Assembly: GCA_009929275.1 (NCBI GenBank)
Contig: SAAW01000005.1
Span: 1 to 52,988 of the forward strand
Source of the DNA: Clostridia bacterium
GTDB lineage: Bacteria; Bacillota; Clostridia; Christensenellales; UBA1242
Reading direction: 5' to 3'
Length of the DNA stretch: 52,988 nucleotides
In this document: positions 24,952 to 33,983 of the stretch, piece after piece
How positions within the stretch are numbered: position 1 is the first letter of the stretch
How the letters are laid out: each line of letters begins with the position of its first letter
The notes under the pieces: model-generated
Seen by the model: the letters and a program-made list of their open reading frames with translations, nothing else
What the model was told of the DNA's origin: nothing
Databases searched by the model: none
Made by a program: the position numbers and the translations under genes

Positions 24952-25506
24952 ATGATGAAGATGAAAATTAAAAAAGATGATATGGCACTCGTTACTGCTG
25001 GAAAAGAAAAGGGTAAAGTTGCCGAAGTTATGGAATGCTTCCCAAAGCAGAACAAAGTTTTGCTCAAAGGGTTGAATATGATTGTCAAGCATAACAAACC
25101 AAAATCAGCCCAAGATAAAGGCGGAATTGTGAAGAAAGAGGGAACGATTTCTGTTTCTAATCTTATGGTTGTTTGTCCTGTTTGTCACAAAGCAACGAGA
25201 GTAAAGATGGGGCTTAATGCTAAAAATGAAAAAGTCAGACTATGCAAGAAATGCGGTGCGACACTTGATAGCGCTGTGAAGAAAGTCGTCAAAAAGAAAC
25301 CTGCGGTTGTTAAAACTGCTGAAGTTACTCCAGTGAAAGAAGAAAAAGTGGCAAAAGCAACTGCTGTGAAGACTTCAACCAAAACTCCTGCAAAAGTGGC
25401 TTCCGCAAAAGTTCAAACACACGAAACAAAATCTACTGTTAAGACAACAAGAGCAACAACTGTGAGAAAGTCGGCAAGCACAGCCAAAAAAATTGGCGGG
25501 AAATAG
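24952..25506 (+). CDS. rplX: 50S ribosomal protein L24 with long basic tail
   Basis: 184 residues, against about 105 for usual uL24. The KOW-containing core is at residues about 3-105 (KIKKDDMALVTAGKEKGKV, NKPKSAQDKGGIVKKEGTI, VCPVCHKATRVKMG, CKKCGA; two CxxC pairs are present). From about residue 108 a tail of some 75 residues is made of Lys, Thr, Ala and Val, with SAKVQTHETKSTVKTTRATT-like composition, resembling histone-H1-like tails. The extension is in frame and ends at a proper TAG before rplE. It would project from the tunnel-exit side of the ribosome. Confidence 0.96.
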   Translation: MMKMKIKKDDMALVTAGKEKGKVAEVMECFPKQNKVLLKGLNMIVKHNKPKSAQDKGGIVKKEGTISVSNLMVVCPVCHKATRVKMGLNAKNEKVRLCKKCGATLDSAVKKVVKKKPAVVKTAEVTPVKEEKVAKATAVKTSTKTPAKVASAKVQTHETKSTVKTTRATTVRKSASTAKKIGGK

Positions 25507-25515
25507 GAGGATAAA

Positions 25516-26085
25516 ATGGCGAAAGAAATAGCTAAAAAAGAAATCGTAAGACTTCGTGATTATTACAAAAAAACTATTGTTCCAGCATTGCAAAAAGAAT
25601 TTAACTATAAGAATGTGATGGAAACTCCAAAACTTGAAAAGATTGTGGTTTGCATGGGACTTGGCGAAGTTAAAGACAATTCAAAGAGTTTTAACTTAGC
25701 ACTTGAAGAACTTGGACTCATCACTGGGCAGAAACCAGTTGCAACTTTGGCTAAAAAGTCAATTTCCAATTTTAAACTTAGAGAAAAGCAAAAGATTGGT
25801 GCAAAGGTGACTCTCAGAGGCAACATTATGTATGAGTTTTTAGATAAACTTATTTCCATCGCTCTTCCAAGAGTGAGAGATTTTAAGGGAGTTAATCCAA
25901 AAGCATTTGATGGGCGTGGCAATTTTGCACTTGGCATCAAAGAGCAACTCATATTCCCAGAGATTTCATATGAAAAAGTCGACAAAGTCAGAGGTATGGA
26001 TGTTATCATTGTTACCACTGCCAAAACGGATAAAGAGGCATCTTCACTTTTAAGTTTATTTGGAATGCCCTTTGCAAAAAGATAA
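25516..26085 (+). CDS. rplE: 50S ribosomal protein L5
   Basis: A 189-residue uL5, which binds 5S rRNA in the central protuberance. Blocks: [34 protein letters not shown] and [10 protein letters not shown]. Standard length, AGGAGG site. Followed directly by rpsN. Confidence 0.98.
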   Translation: MAKEIAKKEIVRLRDYYKKTIVPALQKEFNYKNVMETPKLEKIVVCMGLGEVKDNSKSFNLALEELGLITGQKPVATLAKKSISNFKLREKQKIGAKVTLRGNIMYEFLDKLISIALPRVRDFKGVNPKAFDGRGNFALGIKEQLIFPEISYEKVDKVRGMDVIIVTTAKTDKEASSLLSLFGMPFAKR

Positions 26086-26112
26086 TTTTTTTTAAAAAAA
26101 AGGAAAGATATT

Positions 26113-26298
26113 ATGGCAAGAAAAGCAATGATTAACAAACAACAAAAAGAGCAAAAATATAAAACTAGAGAATACACAAGATGTTCCATTTGCGGTCGTC
26201 CACATGCTGTTCTTAAGAAATATGGAATTTGCAGAATTTGTTTTAGAAATATGGCCTACAAAGGTGAAATCCCCGGCGTTAAAAAGTCTAGTTGGTAA
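26113..26298 (+). CDS. rpsN: 30S ribosomal protein S14, zinc-binding type
   Basis: A 61-residue uS14 of the short, zinc-binding form. The four ligands are CSIC and CRIC, spaced by about 14 residues ([11 protein letters not shown] between). This form is usual in Firmicutes; a zinc-free paralogue is not seen here. Confidence 0.97.
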   Translation: MARKAMINKQQKEQKYKTREYTRCSICGRPHAVLKKYGICRICFRNMAYKGEIPGVKKSSW

Positions 26299-26312
26299 AA
26301 AGGAGAAAGAAA

Positions 26313-26711
26313 ATGATAGTAACAGATCCAATAGCAGATATGCTAACTCGTATGCGTAATGCGCTTACGGTTAAGAAAAATGAAGTTTTAATTCCTGCTT
26401 CTAAAACTAAAAACGCCATTGCAAAAATTCTTTTTGATGAAGGTTATGTCGAAAAGTATGAACTTGTTGATGACGGGAATTACAAATCTATTAAAGTCAC
26501 TTTTAAATTTGGACCAAATGGAGAGAAGATTATTCAGGGACTCAAAAGGATTTCAAAACCCGGGCTTAGAGTCTATGCTGAATGTGGGGACATTCCAAAA
26601 GTTTTGAATGGTCTTGGGATAGCAATTGTTTCAACAAATAAAGGTATTATGACGGATAAAGAGGCAAGAAACCAAAATGTTGGTGGAGAAGTCTTGGCTT
26701 TCGTTTGGTAA
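26313..26711 (+). CDS. rpsH: 30S ribosomal protein S8
   Basis: A 132-residue uS8: [17 protein letters not shown] at the start and [20 protein letters not shown] at the end. ATG 26313 follows AAAGGAG; the frame extends 21 bases upstream into rpsN but without a start signal. Confidence 0.98.
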   Translation: MIVTDPIADMLTRMRNALTVKKNEVLIPASKTKNAIAKILFDEGYVEKYELVDDGNYKSIKVTFKFGPNGEKIIQGLKRISKPGLRVYAECGDIPKVLNGLGIAIVSTNKGIMTDKEARNQNVGGEVLAFVW

Positions 26712-26724
26712 GGAGGAGAGAGAA

Positions 26725-27270
26725 ATGTCTAGAATAGGAAGAATGCCAATTGTGATACCCGTTGGAGTTACACTAACAGTTGACGGAGACAATGTGGTTC
26801 ACGTGAATGGAAAACTTGGCTCTTTGTCTCAAAAAGTGGACAGACAAATTAAATTAGAATTGAACTCAAATGAAGTCGTTTTGACAAGAAGCAACGAGAG
26901 TTCAGATGCAAAAGCAAAACACGGACTATATAGAATGCTTGTGGCAAATATGGTGACTGGGGTGAGTGAAGGCTTTAAGAAAACTCTTATAATTAACGGC
27001 GTTGGTTATAAAGCGCAAAAACAAGGAAACAAAATTGTTCTCAACGTTGGTTACTCTCACCCAGTTGAAATGGTGGAAGAAAATGGGATTACTTTTGAAT
27101 GTCCAGACGCACTTTCAATTGTTGTGAAAGGAATTTCAAAAGAAGATGTTGGCGAGGTTGCTTCCAAAATAAGAAGTATAAGACCTGTGGAACCATATCA
27201 CGCTTATGGCGTCAGATATAAAGACGAGGTTGTTGTTAGAAAAGTCGGCAAAGTTTCTGGTAAGAAATAA
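26725..27270 (+). CDS. rplF: 50S ribosomal protein L6
   Basis: A 181-residue uL6: MSRIGRMPIVIPVGVTL, GVGYKAQKQGN, and SIRPVEPYHAYGVRYKDE in parts. ATG 26725 lies behind AAGGAGGAGAG; the longer frame from 26677 overlaps rpsH and is rejected. Confidence 0.98.
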   Translation: MSRIGRMPIVIPVGVTLTVDGDNVVHVNGKLGSLSQKVDRQIKLELNSNEVVLTRSNESSDAKAKHGLYRMLVANMVTGVSEGFKKTLIINGVGYKAQKQGNKIVLNVGYSHPVEMVEENGITFECPDALSIVVKGISKEDVGEVASKIRSIRPVEPYHAYGVRYKDEVVVRKVGKVSGKK

Positions 27271-27286
27271 GTTTAGGAGATGAAAA

Positions 27287-27655
27287 ATGATTAACAAAAT
27301 TAATAAAAACACTCAAAGACAAAAGCGTCACCTCAAAGTGAGAAAGAAAGTTTTTGGGACAGCAAGCACCCCTAGACTCAATGTTTACAGAAGTTCAACA
27401 AACATTTATGCTCAAATCATAAACGACGAAACGGGTTTGACACTATGCTCTGCTTCAACTCTCACAAAAGATTTAAAAGAGAGTTTGAAGGGTAAAGTGA
27501 AGACTGAACAAGCCTTTTTGGTGGGTGAACACCTTGGCAAATTGGCAAAGAAAAAAGGCATCAAACAAGTTGTTTTTGACAGAGGCGGATATCTCTACAC
27601 TGGACGAGTTTTGCAACTTGCAGAAGGTTCAAGAAAGGCAGGGTTAGAGTTCTAA
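27287..27655 (+). CDS. rplR: 50S ribosomal protein L18
   Basis: A 122-residue uL18, binds 5S rRNA with L5: [50 protein letters not shown]. Normal length. It ends immediately before rpsE, with only 11 bases between its stop and the chosen rpsE start. Confidence 0.98.
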   Translation: MINKINKNTQRQKRHLKVRKKVFGTASTPRLNVYRSSTNIYAQIINDETGLTLCSASTLTKDLKESLKGKVKTEQAFLVGEHLGKLAKKKGIKQVVFDRGGYLYTGRVLQLAEGSRKAGLEF

Positions 27656-27666
27656 TGGAGGAAAAT

Positions 27667-28344
27667 ATGAAAGACGAAGTTTTAAACGAAAACATCGAAA
27701 GCCCAGTGGAAACAATGGCTGAAAATTCAGTGGAAGAAGTGGCAGTGGAAGTTAAGCCTGCAAAAGTAGTCAAAACTGAAAAATCAACTGTGAGAACAGC
27801 CACAGAAGTTAAACCTGAAAACAAAAAATTTGATAGAAAAAGACCAGAAAAGCCTGCTACTCGCCGTGAAGACAGTGAGTTTGACAAAAAACTTGTGGAA
27901 GTTAGACGTGTCACAAAAGTTGTGAAAGGTGGCAGAACGATGAGATTTAGTGCGCTTGTTGTTGTTGGAAACAAAAAAGGCTTGGTGGGCGTTGGTTGCG
28001 GAAAAGCAAACGAAGTCCCTGAGGCTGTGGAAAAAGCAACTGTGAGAGCAAAAAAGAATTTGATTTCTGTGCCTATGGTTGGCACAACAATTCCACACAA
28101 AGTGGTTGGTAGATTCAGTGCTTCCAGAATTTTGATGTTCCCAGCACCACAAGGTAAGGGCGTCATCGCTGGCGGAAGTGCCAGAGCAGTCGTCGAACTT
28201 GCAGGAATTAAAGACATTGTCACAAAAGCACACGGCTCAAACAACAAAATTAACGGAGTGAAAGCAACAATTGAGGGTTTGAAACAACTCAGAACTCGTG
28301 AAGAAATTGCAATCCTTCGTGGCAAAAAACTTGAAGAAATTTAG
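27667..28344 (+). CDS. rpsE: 30S ribosomal protein S5 with N-terminal extension
   Basis: 225 residues, against about 165 usually. The core starts near residue 72 ([20 protein letters not shown]) and includes [20 protein letters not shown] and [11 protein letters not shown]. The first 70 residues are an acidic then Lys/Glu/Thr/Val-rich extension with the motif [11 protein letters not shown], like the tail of L24. I take ATG 27667, because GGAGG stands 5 to 6 bases before it; an ATG at 27655 has no such site. Confidence 0.95.
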   Translation: MKDEVLNENIESPVETMAENSVEEVAVEVKPAKVVKTEKSTVRTATEVKPENKKFDRKRPEKPATRREDSEFDKKLVEVRRVTKVVKGGRTMRFSALVVVGNKKGLVGVGCGKANEVPEAVEKATVRAKKNLISVPMVGTTIPHKVVGRFSASRILMFPAPQGKGVIAGGSARAVVELAGIKDIVTKAHGSNNKINGVKATIEGLKQLRTREEIAILRGKKLEEI

Positions 28345-28364
28345 TCCGCTTAGGGAGAACAAAA

Positions 28365-28577
28365 ATGGAAAAGAAAAAACAAACAAAAAATGACTTGAAA
28401 AAATTGAAAGTAACTTATGTTCGAAGTGCCATTGGATACAATAAAAATCAGGCTAAAATTTTGGAAGCATTGGGTTTGACAAAACTAAACTCAACAAAAA
28501 TTTTCCCTAACAACGATTGTATTAAGGGAAGTTTGTTCAAAGTTAAGCATTTAGTGAAAGTGGAAGAAATCAACTAA
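28365..28577 (+). CDS. rpmD: 50S ribosomal protein L30
   Basis: A 70-residue uL30: [21 protein letters not shown] and LVKVEEI at the end. The conserved G-Y-N-K-N stretch is present. About 10 extra basic residues ([10 protein letters not shown]) precede the core. Confidence 0.95.
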   Translation: MEKKKQTKNDLKKLKVTYVRSAIGYNKNQAKILEALGLTKLNSTKIFPNNDCIKGSLFKVKHLVKVEEIN

Positions 28578-28611
28578 TTTCACAAAAAATTTTCGCGAAA
28601 GGAGAAAAATT

Positions 28612-29058
28612 ATGAACATTCAATCATTGAAACCTGCAGAGAATTCTCGCTTTAAACAAAAAAGACTCGGACGTGGAATTGGAAGCGGACTTGGCAAAAC
28701 AAGTGGAAAAGGAATGAAAGGTCAAAATTCAAGAAGTGGTGGTGGGGTTCGTGTTGGATTTGAAGGCGGTCAAATGCCTCTCATCAGACGACTTCCACGA
28801 CGTGGATTTAACAACAAAATTTTTGCAAAGGAATATTCCATTGTTAATGTGGCAGACCTCAACAAATTTGACGACAAGTCAGTTGTTGATGCAGATGCAC
28901 TCATTCAAACTGGAATTTTATCCAAAATTGAAAAATATGGTGTTAAAATTCTTGGAAACGGCAAACTTGAAAAATCTTTAACGGTTAAAGCAAGCAAATT
29001 TTCTGTGGCAGCAAAAGAAAAGATTGAAAAAGCAAACGGAACAGTTGAGGAGGTATAA
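28612..29058 (+). CDS. rplO: 50S ribosomal protein L15
   Basis: A 148-residue uL15: [40 protein letters not shown], and the C-terminal [16 protein letters not shown] part. Its stop TAA and the ATG of secY share one base, so they are likely coupled. Confidence 0.98.
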   Translation: MNIQSLKPAENSRFKQKRLGRGIGSGLGKTSGKGMKGQNSRSGGGVRVGFEGGQMPLIRRLPRRGFNNKIFAKEYSIVNVADLNKFDDKSVVDADALIQTGILSKIEKYGVKILGNGKLEKSLTVKASKFSVAAKEKIEKANGTVEEV

Positions 29059-30362
29059 TGTTTAAAACTCTTAAAGAAGCATTTAGAATTAAAGATGTTA
29101 GAAAAAAGATTTTAATCACGCTATTTCTACTATTAGTTTATAGAATTGGTTGCTGGCTCCCAACTCCAGGCATTGCTCTTGGAACATATCAAGATGCAGT
29201 GTCCAGTGGTGGCGACTTCCTGTCAATCATAAGTGCTGTGAGTGGAAGTGCACTTGCAAACGGAGCAATTTTGGCTCTGGGTGTCGTGCCATACATTAAC
29301 GCATCGATTATCATTCAACTTCTAACAGTTGCGATTCCTTCTCTTGGGAACCTTAGTAAACAAGGAGAGGAAGGCAAGAAAAAAATGGCTCTCTACACCA
29401 AAATAACTGCTCTTATCCTTGCAATCGTGCAAAGCGTTGGCATCGTCATCGGCTTTGGCACAAGCAGTCTTGCAACCTCACTATTTTTTGGTTCAGAGGT
29501 TATGACAGGGATTCTTGTGGTGTGTATCCTCGTTGCAGGAGCAATGTTCACAGTGTGGCTTGGAGACAAAATCACCTCTCTTGGCATTGGCAACGGACTC
29601 TCACTCTTGATTTTCGTTGGGCTCTTGTCCTCCGCTGGTCAAGCAATTTACAGCAATATTGCAGGCATTTCTGCAAACAATCTTGAAAACATTTGGATAC
29701 TTCTCATTTTCCTTGTTGCACTCATTCTCATTTTTGGATTTATTGTCCTCATCGACAACACAGAAAGAAGAATCCCTGTGCAATATGCAAAGCAAATTAA
29801 AGGAAGAAAGATGTATGGTGGGCAAAACACAAACATTCCAATCAAAATTAACGCATCTGGCGTTATGCCAATCATTTTCGCAACAGCATTCATCAGTTTT
29901 CCTCAACTTATTATGAGCATCTTTTGGTATAGCACAGCGGAAGGCAGTGCATATATGTGGTATGCAGAAAATCTTGGAGCAGGAACGTGGCTATACAGCG
30001 TGCTAATTGCTGTTTTGATTTTATTCTTCTCATACTTCTATTCTCAAATCAGTTTCAATCCAGAAGATGTTTCTAGGCAAATTCAGCAAAATGGTGGATT
30101 TATTCCGGGATATAGAGCAGGCAAACCAACAGCAGACTATCTGAAGAAAGTTTCAAACAGAATCACTCTTTGGGGAGCAATATTCTTGGGAGCCATTGCA
30201 CTCATTCCTTCAATCATCTTCAATCTAATTGGAACAACTGGCTCACTTGTGAATGCTTTCAGTGCCACGGGACTACTCATTGTCGTGTCTGTCGCACTTG
30301 AACTTAACAAACAACTTGAAGCACAACTTTTGATGAGAAATTACAAAGGATTTTTAAAATAG
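29058..30362 (+). CDS. secY: protein translocase subunit SecY
   Basis: A 434-residue membrane protein of ten expected helices, the pore of the general secretion pathway. Blocks: RIGCWLPTPGI near the start, LGVVPYINASIIIQLL (plug/helix 2b region), RRIPVQYAKQIKGRKMYGG (cytosolic loop to the ribosome) and NGGFIPGYRAGKPTADYL. Standard length. It precedes adk and map in the usual spc order; secG is at 49107 in this window. Confidence 0.98.
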   Translation: MFKTLKEAFRIKDVRKKILITLFLLLVYRIGCWLPTPGIALGTYQDAVSSGGDFLSIISAVSGSALANGAILALGVVPYINASIIIQLLTVAIPSLGNLSKQGEEGKKKMALYTKITALILAIVQSVGIVIGFGTSSLATSLFFGSEVMTGILVVCILVAGAMFTVWLGDKITSLGIGNGLSLLIFVGLLSSAGQAIYSNIAGISANNLENIWILLIFLVALILIFGFIVLIDNTERRIPVQYAKQIKGRKMYGGQNTNIPIKINASGVMPIIFATAFISFPQLIMSIFWYSTAEGSAYMWYAENLGAGTWLYSVLIAVLILFFSYFYSQISFNPEDVSRQIQQNGGFIPGYRAGKPTADYLKKVSNRITLWGAIFLGAIALIPSIIFNLIGTTGSLVNAFSATGLLIVVSVALELNKQLEAQLLMRNYKGFLK

Positions 30363-30370
30363 GAGAATAT

Positions 30371-30994
30371 ATGAAGATTGTTTTACTAGGCCCTCCGGGG
30401 AGCGGAAAAGGCACACAAGCACAACTTATTTGCGAAAAATATCATTTGCCACACATTTCAACTGGTGATATGTTTAGAAAAAACATTTCAAACAACACCG
30501 AACTTGGAAAAAAAGCAAATGAATTCATAAGTAAGGGCTCTCTCGTTCCAGACTCACTCACCATTTCAATTGTGAAAGACCGTTTGAGCGAGGAAGATTG
30601 CAAAAAAGGCTTTGTGTTAGACGGATTTCCAAGAAATCTTTTTCAAACTCAAGAACTTAATAAAATTGTGCAGATTGACAAAGCGATTATGATTAACATC
30701 AGCGATGAAGAGATTATAAAACGATTGTCTGGAAGAAGAATGTGCAAAAAATGTGGCAACCCAACACATATAGATTGGCTTAAAAATGGCTTATGCGAAA
30801 AGTGTGGCGGTGAAGTCTTTGTTAGAGAAGACGACAGCCCTGATATTGTTAAAGCAAGGCTTGAAAAACAAAAATTACCTTTGGAAGTTTTAGATTTTTA
30901 TAAAAGCAAAAATATTTTTGAAGAAGTTGAATGTGCTCAAACAAAAGAAGAGGTTTTTGAGAATATAGAAAAAATTCTTAAAAAAATCAAATAA
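30371..30994 (+). CDS. adk: adenylate kinase
   Basis: A 207-residue AMP kinase (ATP + AMP to 2 ADP). P-loop GPPGSGKGTQA (residues 7-17), the AMP-site stretch ISTGDMFR, DGFPRN, and a lid with a zinc knuckle (CKKCGNP and CEKCGG), the Gram-positive form. Eight bases after secY with AGGAG. Confidence 0.98.
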   Translation: MKIVLLGPPGSGKGTQAQLICEKYHLPHISTGDMFRKNISNNTELGKKANEFISKGSLVPDSLTISIVKDRLSEEDCKKGFVLDGFPRNLFQTQELNKIVQIDKAIMINISDEEIIKRLSGRRMCKKCGNPTHIDWLKNGLCEKCGGEVFVREDDSPDIVKARLEKQKLPLEVLDFYKSKNIFEEVECAQTKEEVFENIEKILKKIK

Positions 30995-31008
30995 AGAAGG
31001 CAGATTTA

Positions 31009-31743
31009 ATGATTAAAATTAAAACTGAAAAAGAGATTGAACTTTTAAGAATTGCTGGAGAAATAACCCGAAACACTTTGCTTGAAGTTGAAAAATATGT
31101 TAAGCCGGGTGTGACGACAAAGCAACTAGACAAAATTGCATATGAATACATTACAAAACAAAACGCCAAACCATCATTTTTGCACTATGGAGGATTTCCT
31201 GCCACCATTTGTGCGTCTGTTAATGAGGTTGTGGTGCACGGATTCCCAAATGACACCCCACTTGAAGAAGGCGACATCGTAAGCATTGATGTTGGGGCAT
31301 GCTTTAAGGGATATCACGGTGACAGCGCAAGAACATTTCCAGTTGGAAAAATTAGCACTGAAAAACAGAAACTTATTGATGTCACAAAACAAAGTTTTTT
31401 TGAAGGAATTAAAAACATCAAAGCAGGGAAAACTGTGGGAGATATTTCATCACAAGTCCAAAACTATGCCGAAAAGTTTGGTTTTGGAGTTGTTAGAGAT
31501 ATGGTTGGGCACGGAGTGGGGCGAGAACTCCACGAAGAACCCGAAATTCCAAACTTTGGCTATGCTGGACTTGGACCAAAACTGAGAGCAAATATGGTGA
31601 TTGCCATTGAGCCTATGGTGAATATGGGGACTTATGAGGTGACAATTAAAGGCTGGAGTTGCAAAACATCTGACGGAAAGCCTTCGGCACACTTTGAAAA
31701 CACCATATTAATCACAGACAGCGGAGTGGAAATTTTAACTTAA
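31009..31743 (+). CDS. map: methionine aminopeptidase type I
   Basis: A 244-residue M24 metallopeptidase that removes the initiator methionine. The metal ligands are seen in order: Asp in SIDVGA, Asp in HGDSART, His in MVGHGVGREL, Glu in EEPEIPN, Glu in ENTILI. The substrate-side His is in SFLHYGGFP. Standard length. Confidence 0.98.
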   Translation: MIKIKTEKEIELLRIAGEITRNTLLEVEKYVKPGVTTKQLDKIAYEYITKQNAKPSFLHYGGFPATICASVNEVVVHGFPNDTPLEEGDIVSIDVGACFKGYHGDSARTFPVGKISTEKQKLIDVTKQSFFEGIKNIKAGKTVGDISSQVQNYAEKFGFGVVRDMVGHGVGRELHEEPEIPNFGYAGLGPKLRANMVIAIEPMVNMGTYEVTIKGWSCKTSDGKPSAHFENTILITDSGVEILT

Positions 31744-31756
31744 AAGGAGTTCATTC

Positions 31757-32005
31757 GTGCAAGAAATTTTAAATGTTGTTGAGTCAAAAAAAGGTCACGA
31801 TGCAGGAAGATTATATCTTATCATTAGAATTGAAGGCGAATTTGCTTTCGTGTGTGACGGGAAATATCGACTATTATCAAAACCAAAAAAGAAAAGACTC
31901 ACTCACTTACGCGACACCCACTTAAAATTTTCGCAGAAGAAACTTCAAGATTTGCAGGATTTTGAAATTAAGACATTTCTGAAAAATATTTCGCACAAAG
32001 AGTGA
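31757..32005 (+). CDS. KOW/L14e-like RNA-binding protein
   Basis: An 82-residue protein of the type often found between map and infA in Clostridia. It begins with a small beta barrel: VESKKGHDAGRLYLIIR, FAFVCDGKYRLLSKPKKKRLTHL. GHDAG is the KOW-like turn that fits ribosomal L14e-like proteins. The rest is a helical basic tail. It starts with GTG at 31757, 7 bases after AAAGGAG. Probably a ribosome-associated RNA binder; no experimental role known to me. Confidence 0.8.
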   Translation: MQEILNVVESKKGHDAGRLYLIIRIEGEFAFVCDGKYRLLSKPKKKRLTHLRDTHLKFSQKKLQDLQDFEIKTFLKNISHKE

Positions 32006-32032
32006 ACTTTCAACTAAAAAAAAGGAGAATTT

Positions 32033-32257
32033 ATGGCAAAATCAGATTGTTTGGAAACAGAAGGCATCGTAACTGAAGTCTTGCCAAACGCAACGTTTAA
32101 AGTTAAACTTCAAAACGCACATATCATAACTTGCTACATTTCTGGAAAACTTCGAATGAATTTTATCAAAATTCTTGTGGGAGATTCCGTGAAAGTTGAA
32201 ATGAGCCCTTACGACTTGACAAAGGGCAGGATTACTTGGAGAAGTAAGTCGAACTAA
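32033..32257 (+). CDS. infA: translation initiation factor IF-1
   Basis: A 74-residue S1/OB-fold factor that blocks the A site during initiation. Blocks: [51 protein letters not shown] in parts. The usual MAKxDxIExEG start is present as [11 protein letters not shown]. Standard length. Confidence 0.97.
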   Translation: MAKSDCLETEGIVTEVLPNATFKVKLQNAHIITCYISGKLRMNFIKILVGDSVKVEMSPYDLTKGRITWRSKSN

Positions 32258-32281
32258 TTTGAAAGATTAAGGAGAAAAAAA

Positions 32282-32395
32282 ATGAAAGTTAGACCATCAG
32301 TGAAACCAATTTGCGACAAATGCAAAGTTATCAAAAGAGAAGGCAAAGTTATGGTGATTTGCCAAAACAAAAAACACAAACAGACCCAAGGCTAA
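32282..32395 (+). CDS. rpmJ: 50S ribosomal protein L36
   Basis: A 37-residue bL36 of the zinc-binding type: [19 protein letters not shown], then [13 protein letters not shown]. Ligands are CDKC, a later Cys (ICQN) and a His (KKH). AAGGAG precedes the ATG. Confidence 0.97.
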   Translation: MKVRPSVKPICDKCKVIKREGKVMVICQNKKHKQTQG

Positions 32396-32540
32396 AAAAT
32401 TGAAGACAACATTTCTGTGGCGGCTGAAGTCCTTTTAAAGAAAAAATTGAGATATTTTCAAAAAATCAAAGTTTTTTTGAGAAAAAGGCAAAAACGCAGA
32501 GTGAGAAGATAAAAAAATAAAATTTTATGGAGGAGAAAAA
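32396..32540 (+). other. gap between rpmJ and rpsM
   Basis: 145 bases without a convincing gene, the longest break inside the cluster. It holds an A/T hairpin, TCAAAAAA with TTTTTTGA (near 32459-32495), not followed by a T run, so not a clear terminator. No promoter of good quality is seen. The segment ends in GGAGGAG before rpsM. Confidence 0.4.
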
Positions 32541-32918
32541 ATGGCTCGTATTGCTGGTGTTGATTTACCAAACGAGAAAAGGCTTGAAATCGGGCTTACC
32601 TATATTAAAGGTATCGGCAGAGTGACAAGCAACAAAATTTTAAAAGAAACAAATATTAGTGGTGACATTCGTGTGAGAGAGTTGGACGAAACACAAGTGG
32701 CAACTCTGAGAAATTACATCGAAAAACACTTGATTGTTGAGGGAGATCTCACAAGAGAAGTTTCGCTTAACATTAAAAGCTTGTCTGAAATTGGGTGCTA
32801 TCGTGGCATTAGGCATAGAAAAGGACTTCCTGTGAGAGGTCAAAGCACAAAACAAAATGCTAGAACGAGAAAAGGCCCTAGAAAGACAGTTGCTAAAAAG
32901 AAAGTCGAAAGGAAATAA
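32541..32918 (+). CDS. rpsM: 30S ribosomal protein S13
   Basis: A 125-residue uS13: [26 protein letters not shown] in parts, [17 protein letters not shown], and the tail [16 protein letters not shown]. Standard length. Confidence 0.98.
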   Translation: MARIAGVDLPNEKRLEIGLTYIKGIGRVTSNKILKETNISGDIRVRELDETQVATLRNYIEKHLIVEGDLTREVSLNIKSLSEIGCYRGIRHRKGLPVRGQSTKQNARTRKGPRKTVAKKKVERK

Positions 32919-32935
32919 GGTGAAGGAGTAGAATT

Positions 32936-33331
32936 ATGGCAGGATCAACAAAAAAAGTTATTAGAAAGAAAAAACAGACTAAAAATATTGACAAAGGCGC
33001 TGTTCACATTCAGGCATCTTTTAACAACACTTTAGTTACATTCACCGACTTTGCAGGAAACACATTGTCTTGGTGCAGTGCTGGTTCGCTTGGTTTTAAA
33101 GGTGCAAGAAAAAGCACTCCTTTTGCTGCTCAACAAGCAGTGGAAACTGCTGCAAAACTTGCAAAAGAACAAGGAATTAAAACAGTCGAAGTTTATATCA
33201 AAGGACCCGGCAATGGAAGAGAGGCTGCCATCAGAGCAATCAGCACCGCTGAAATCAGCGTGACAAAGATTTGTGATGTGTCGCCAATCCCTCACAATGG
33301 TTGTCGTCCTCCAAAGAAGAGAAGAATTTAA
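32936..33331 (+). CDS. rpsK: 30S ribosomal protein S11
   Basis: A 131-residue uS11 of the platform: [41 protein letters not shown], and the end [16 protein letters not shown]. Standard length. Confidence 0.98.
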   Translation: MAGSTKKVIRKKKQTKNIDKGAVHIQASFNNTLVTFTDFAGNTLSWCSAGSLGFKGARKSTPFAAQQAVETAAKLAKEQGIKTVEVYIKGPGNGREAAIRAISTAEISVTKICDVSPIPHNGCRPPKKRRI

Positions 33332-33348
33332 AAGGAGAATGAAGAATA

Positions 33349-33969
33349 ATGGCAAAATATACAGAGGCAGATTGCAGACTTTGCAGGAGAGAAGGTTGTA
33401 AACTTTTCTTGAAAGGTGACAGATGTATTTCCCCAAAGTGCGCAATGGAAAAAAGACCTGTTGTTCCCGGACAACACGGTATGGGCAGAAAGAAAGTGAC
33501 TGACTATGGCACTCAACTTCGTGAAAAACAAAAAGTGAAAAGAGCGTATGGACTGCTTGAAAAACAATTTAGACAAAACTATGAAAACGCAACCCGAATG
33601 AAAGGTGTTGTGGGCGAAAATATGCTCAGTTTGCTTGAAAGAAGACTCGACAATGTCATCTATAGAATGGGCATTGGCGACAGCAGAAGTGAAAGCAGAC
33701 AAATTGTCAATCATGGACACATTTGTGTGAATGGTAAAGTTGTGGACATTCCTTCCTTCATAGTGGAAGAAGGCAACGAGATTTCAGTGAAAGAAAGCAA
33801 AAGAGAACTTGAAAAATTCAAACAACTTCGTGGCATTAAGATTGTTATGCCAAAATGGTTGGAATTTAACACCGACACAATGGTGGGCAAGATTTTGGCT
33901 TTACCAAAGAGAGACGATATAGATCTCAATATTCAAGAGCACTTGATTATTGAGTTGTATTCAAAGTAA
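33349..33969 (+). CDS. rpsD: 30S ribosomal protein S4, zinc type
   Basis: A 206-residue uS4, an assembly initiator and mRNA helicase element at the entry site. Four cysteines near the N-terminus (DCRLCRREGCKL, then ISPKC) make the zinc form. The S4 RNA-binding domain follows (LERRLDNVIYRMGI, RQIVNHGHICVNGKVVDIPS in parts). Confidence 0.98.
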   Translation: MAKYTEADCRLCRREGCKLFLKGDRCISPKCAMEKRPVVPGQHGMGRKKVTDYGTQLREKQKVKRAYGLLEKQFRQNYENATRMKGVVGENMLSLLERRLDNVIYRMGIGDSRSESRQIVNHGHICVNGKVVDIPSFIVEEGNEISVKESKRELEKFKQLRGIKIVMPKWLEFNTDTMVGKILALPKRDDIDLNIQEHLIIELYSK

Positions 33970-33983
33970 GGGGGAAATTTTTT

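Noticed and set aside
32459..32495. Terminator between rpmJ and rpsM
   Set aside because: The A/T hairpin has no T run behind it, and ribosomal genes continue immediately.
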